This document shows, one piece after another, positions 4,842 to 5,195 of a stretch of DNA of 5,195 bases. The notes below the pieces were generated by a model. The model saw only the letters and a list, made by a program, of their open reading frames with translations. It searched no databases and had not been told where the DNA came from. The stretch spans positions 1-5,195 of the forward strand of contig JAFQGN010000206.1 of NCBI GenBank assembly GCA_017398245.1, given 5' to 3'. The stretch's first letter is position 1, and each line of letters opens with the position of its first letter. This stretch comes from Clostridia bacterium (GTDB lineage: Bacteria; Bacillota_A; Clostridia; Christensenellales; Aristaeellaceae). Made by a program: the position numbers and the translations under genes.

Positions 4842-5195
4842 TTATTCAGCCTTCGGGCCAGCGGCGACGAGAGCCTTGCCAGCATCGTTGCCGGTGTACT
4901 TCACGAAGTTCTTCACGAAGCGGCCGGCCAGATCCTTCGCCTTGGTCTCCCATTCGGAAACGTCGGCGTAGGTGTCGCGCGGGTCGAGGATGGCGGGGTT
5001 GACGCCGGGCAGCTCGGTCGGGACCTCGAGATCGAACATCGGGATCTTCTTGGTCGGGGCCTTGAGGATGTCGCCGCTGAGGATGGCGTCGATGATGCCG
5101 CGGGTGTCCTTGATGGTGATGCGCTTGCCGGTGCCGTTCCAGCCGGTGTTGACCAGATAGGCCTTCGCGCCGGACTTCTCCATCTTCTTGACCAG
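4842..5195 (-). CDS. pckA: phosphoenolpyruvate carboxykinase (ATP), C-terminal part
   Basis: This cytoplasmic enzyme interconverts oxaloacetate and phosphoenolpyruvate using ATP/ADP, linking the citric-acid-cycle acids to gluconeogenesis or, in many anaerobes, fixing CO2 onto PEP. The window holds the last 117 residues; the rest lies beyond the right edge. Diagnostic blocks are [20 protein letters not shown] (13-32 of the visible part), which belongs to the nucleotide-binding region, then [14 protein letters not shown] (52-65), ILDPRDTY (69-76), and the tail [12 protein letters not shown]. These match the ATP-dependent family, including the E. coli enzyme of about 540 residues, and not the GTP-dependent one. 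The frame is intact to the edge and ends in TAA at 4842. A strong hairpin follows 33 bases downstream. Confidence 0.96.
   Translation of the reverse strand: MVKKMEKSGAKAYLVNTGWNGTGKRITIKDTRGIIDAILSGDILKAPTKKIPMFDLEVPTELPGVNPAILDPRDTYADVSEWETKAKDLAGRFVKNFVKYTGNDAGKALVAAGPKAE

Overview
The window looks like chromosomal DNA from a Gram-positive, fairly GC-rich member of the Clostridia (Bacillota). This is inferred from strong AGGAGG-type ribosome binding sites, GTG starts, housekeeping promoters of the TTGACA/TATAAT type, a tRNA gene with an encoded CCA end, and an anti-sigma factor with a DUF4349 sensor. The species cannot be named from the sequence. Most genes are GC-rich, but the transglutaminase-like gene and the DHFR-family gene are visibly more AT-rich than the rest.

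Layout, left to right. Positions 1-177 hold a strong leftward promoter (TTGACA-17-TATACT) and a short leader; the gene it serves lies off the left edge. Positions 214-2138 carry a leftward two-gene operon: an ECF RNA polymerase sigma factor, then a membrane anti-sigma factor (zinc-binding anti-sigma domain, membrane helix, DUF4349 domain, second membrane helix). It ends in a good intrinsic terminator. Upstream lie a perfect TATAAT box and a separate ECF-like motif (GGAAC/CGTC), which suggests autoregulation. At 2383-2541 a complete rightward unit encodes tRNA-Leu(CAA), with promoter and terminator. Right behind it, with no visible promoter of its own, is a rightward transglutaminase-like protein with an apparent Cys-His-Asp triad (2576-3475).

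Convergent to that gene, only 11 bases away, is a leftward ImmA/IrrE-type HEXXH metallopeptidase (3487-4017). A leftward DHFR/RibD-like reductase follows (4170-4694). The right edge holds the C-terminal 117 residues of ATP-dependent phosphoenolpyruvate carboxykinase, pckA (4842-5195), whose terminator hairpin abuts the reductase promoter.

Only the sigma and anti-sigma genes form a clear functional unit: the membrane protein should hold the sigma factor inactive until its extracytoplasmic part senses a signal. The other genes are separate transcription units with no shared pathway that I can see. I found no CRISPR array, insertion sequence or phage gene, and no convincing undescribed multi-gene system. 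The items most worth a second look are the DUF4349-type anti-sigma sensor, its candidate autoregulated promoter, and the AT-rich transglutaminase gene behind the tRNA.
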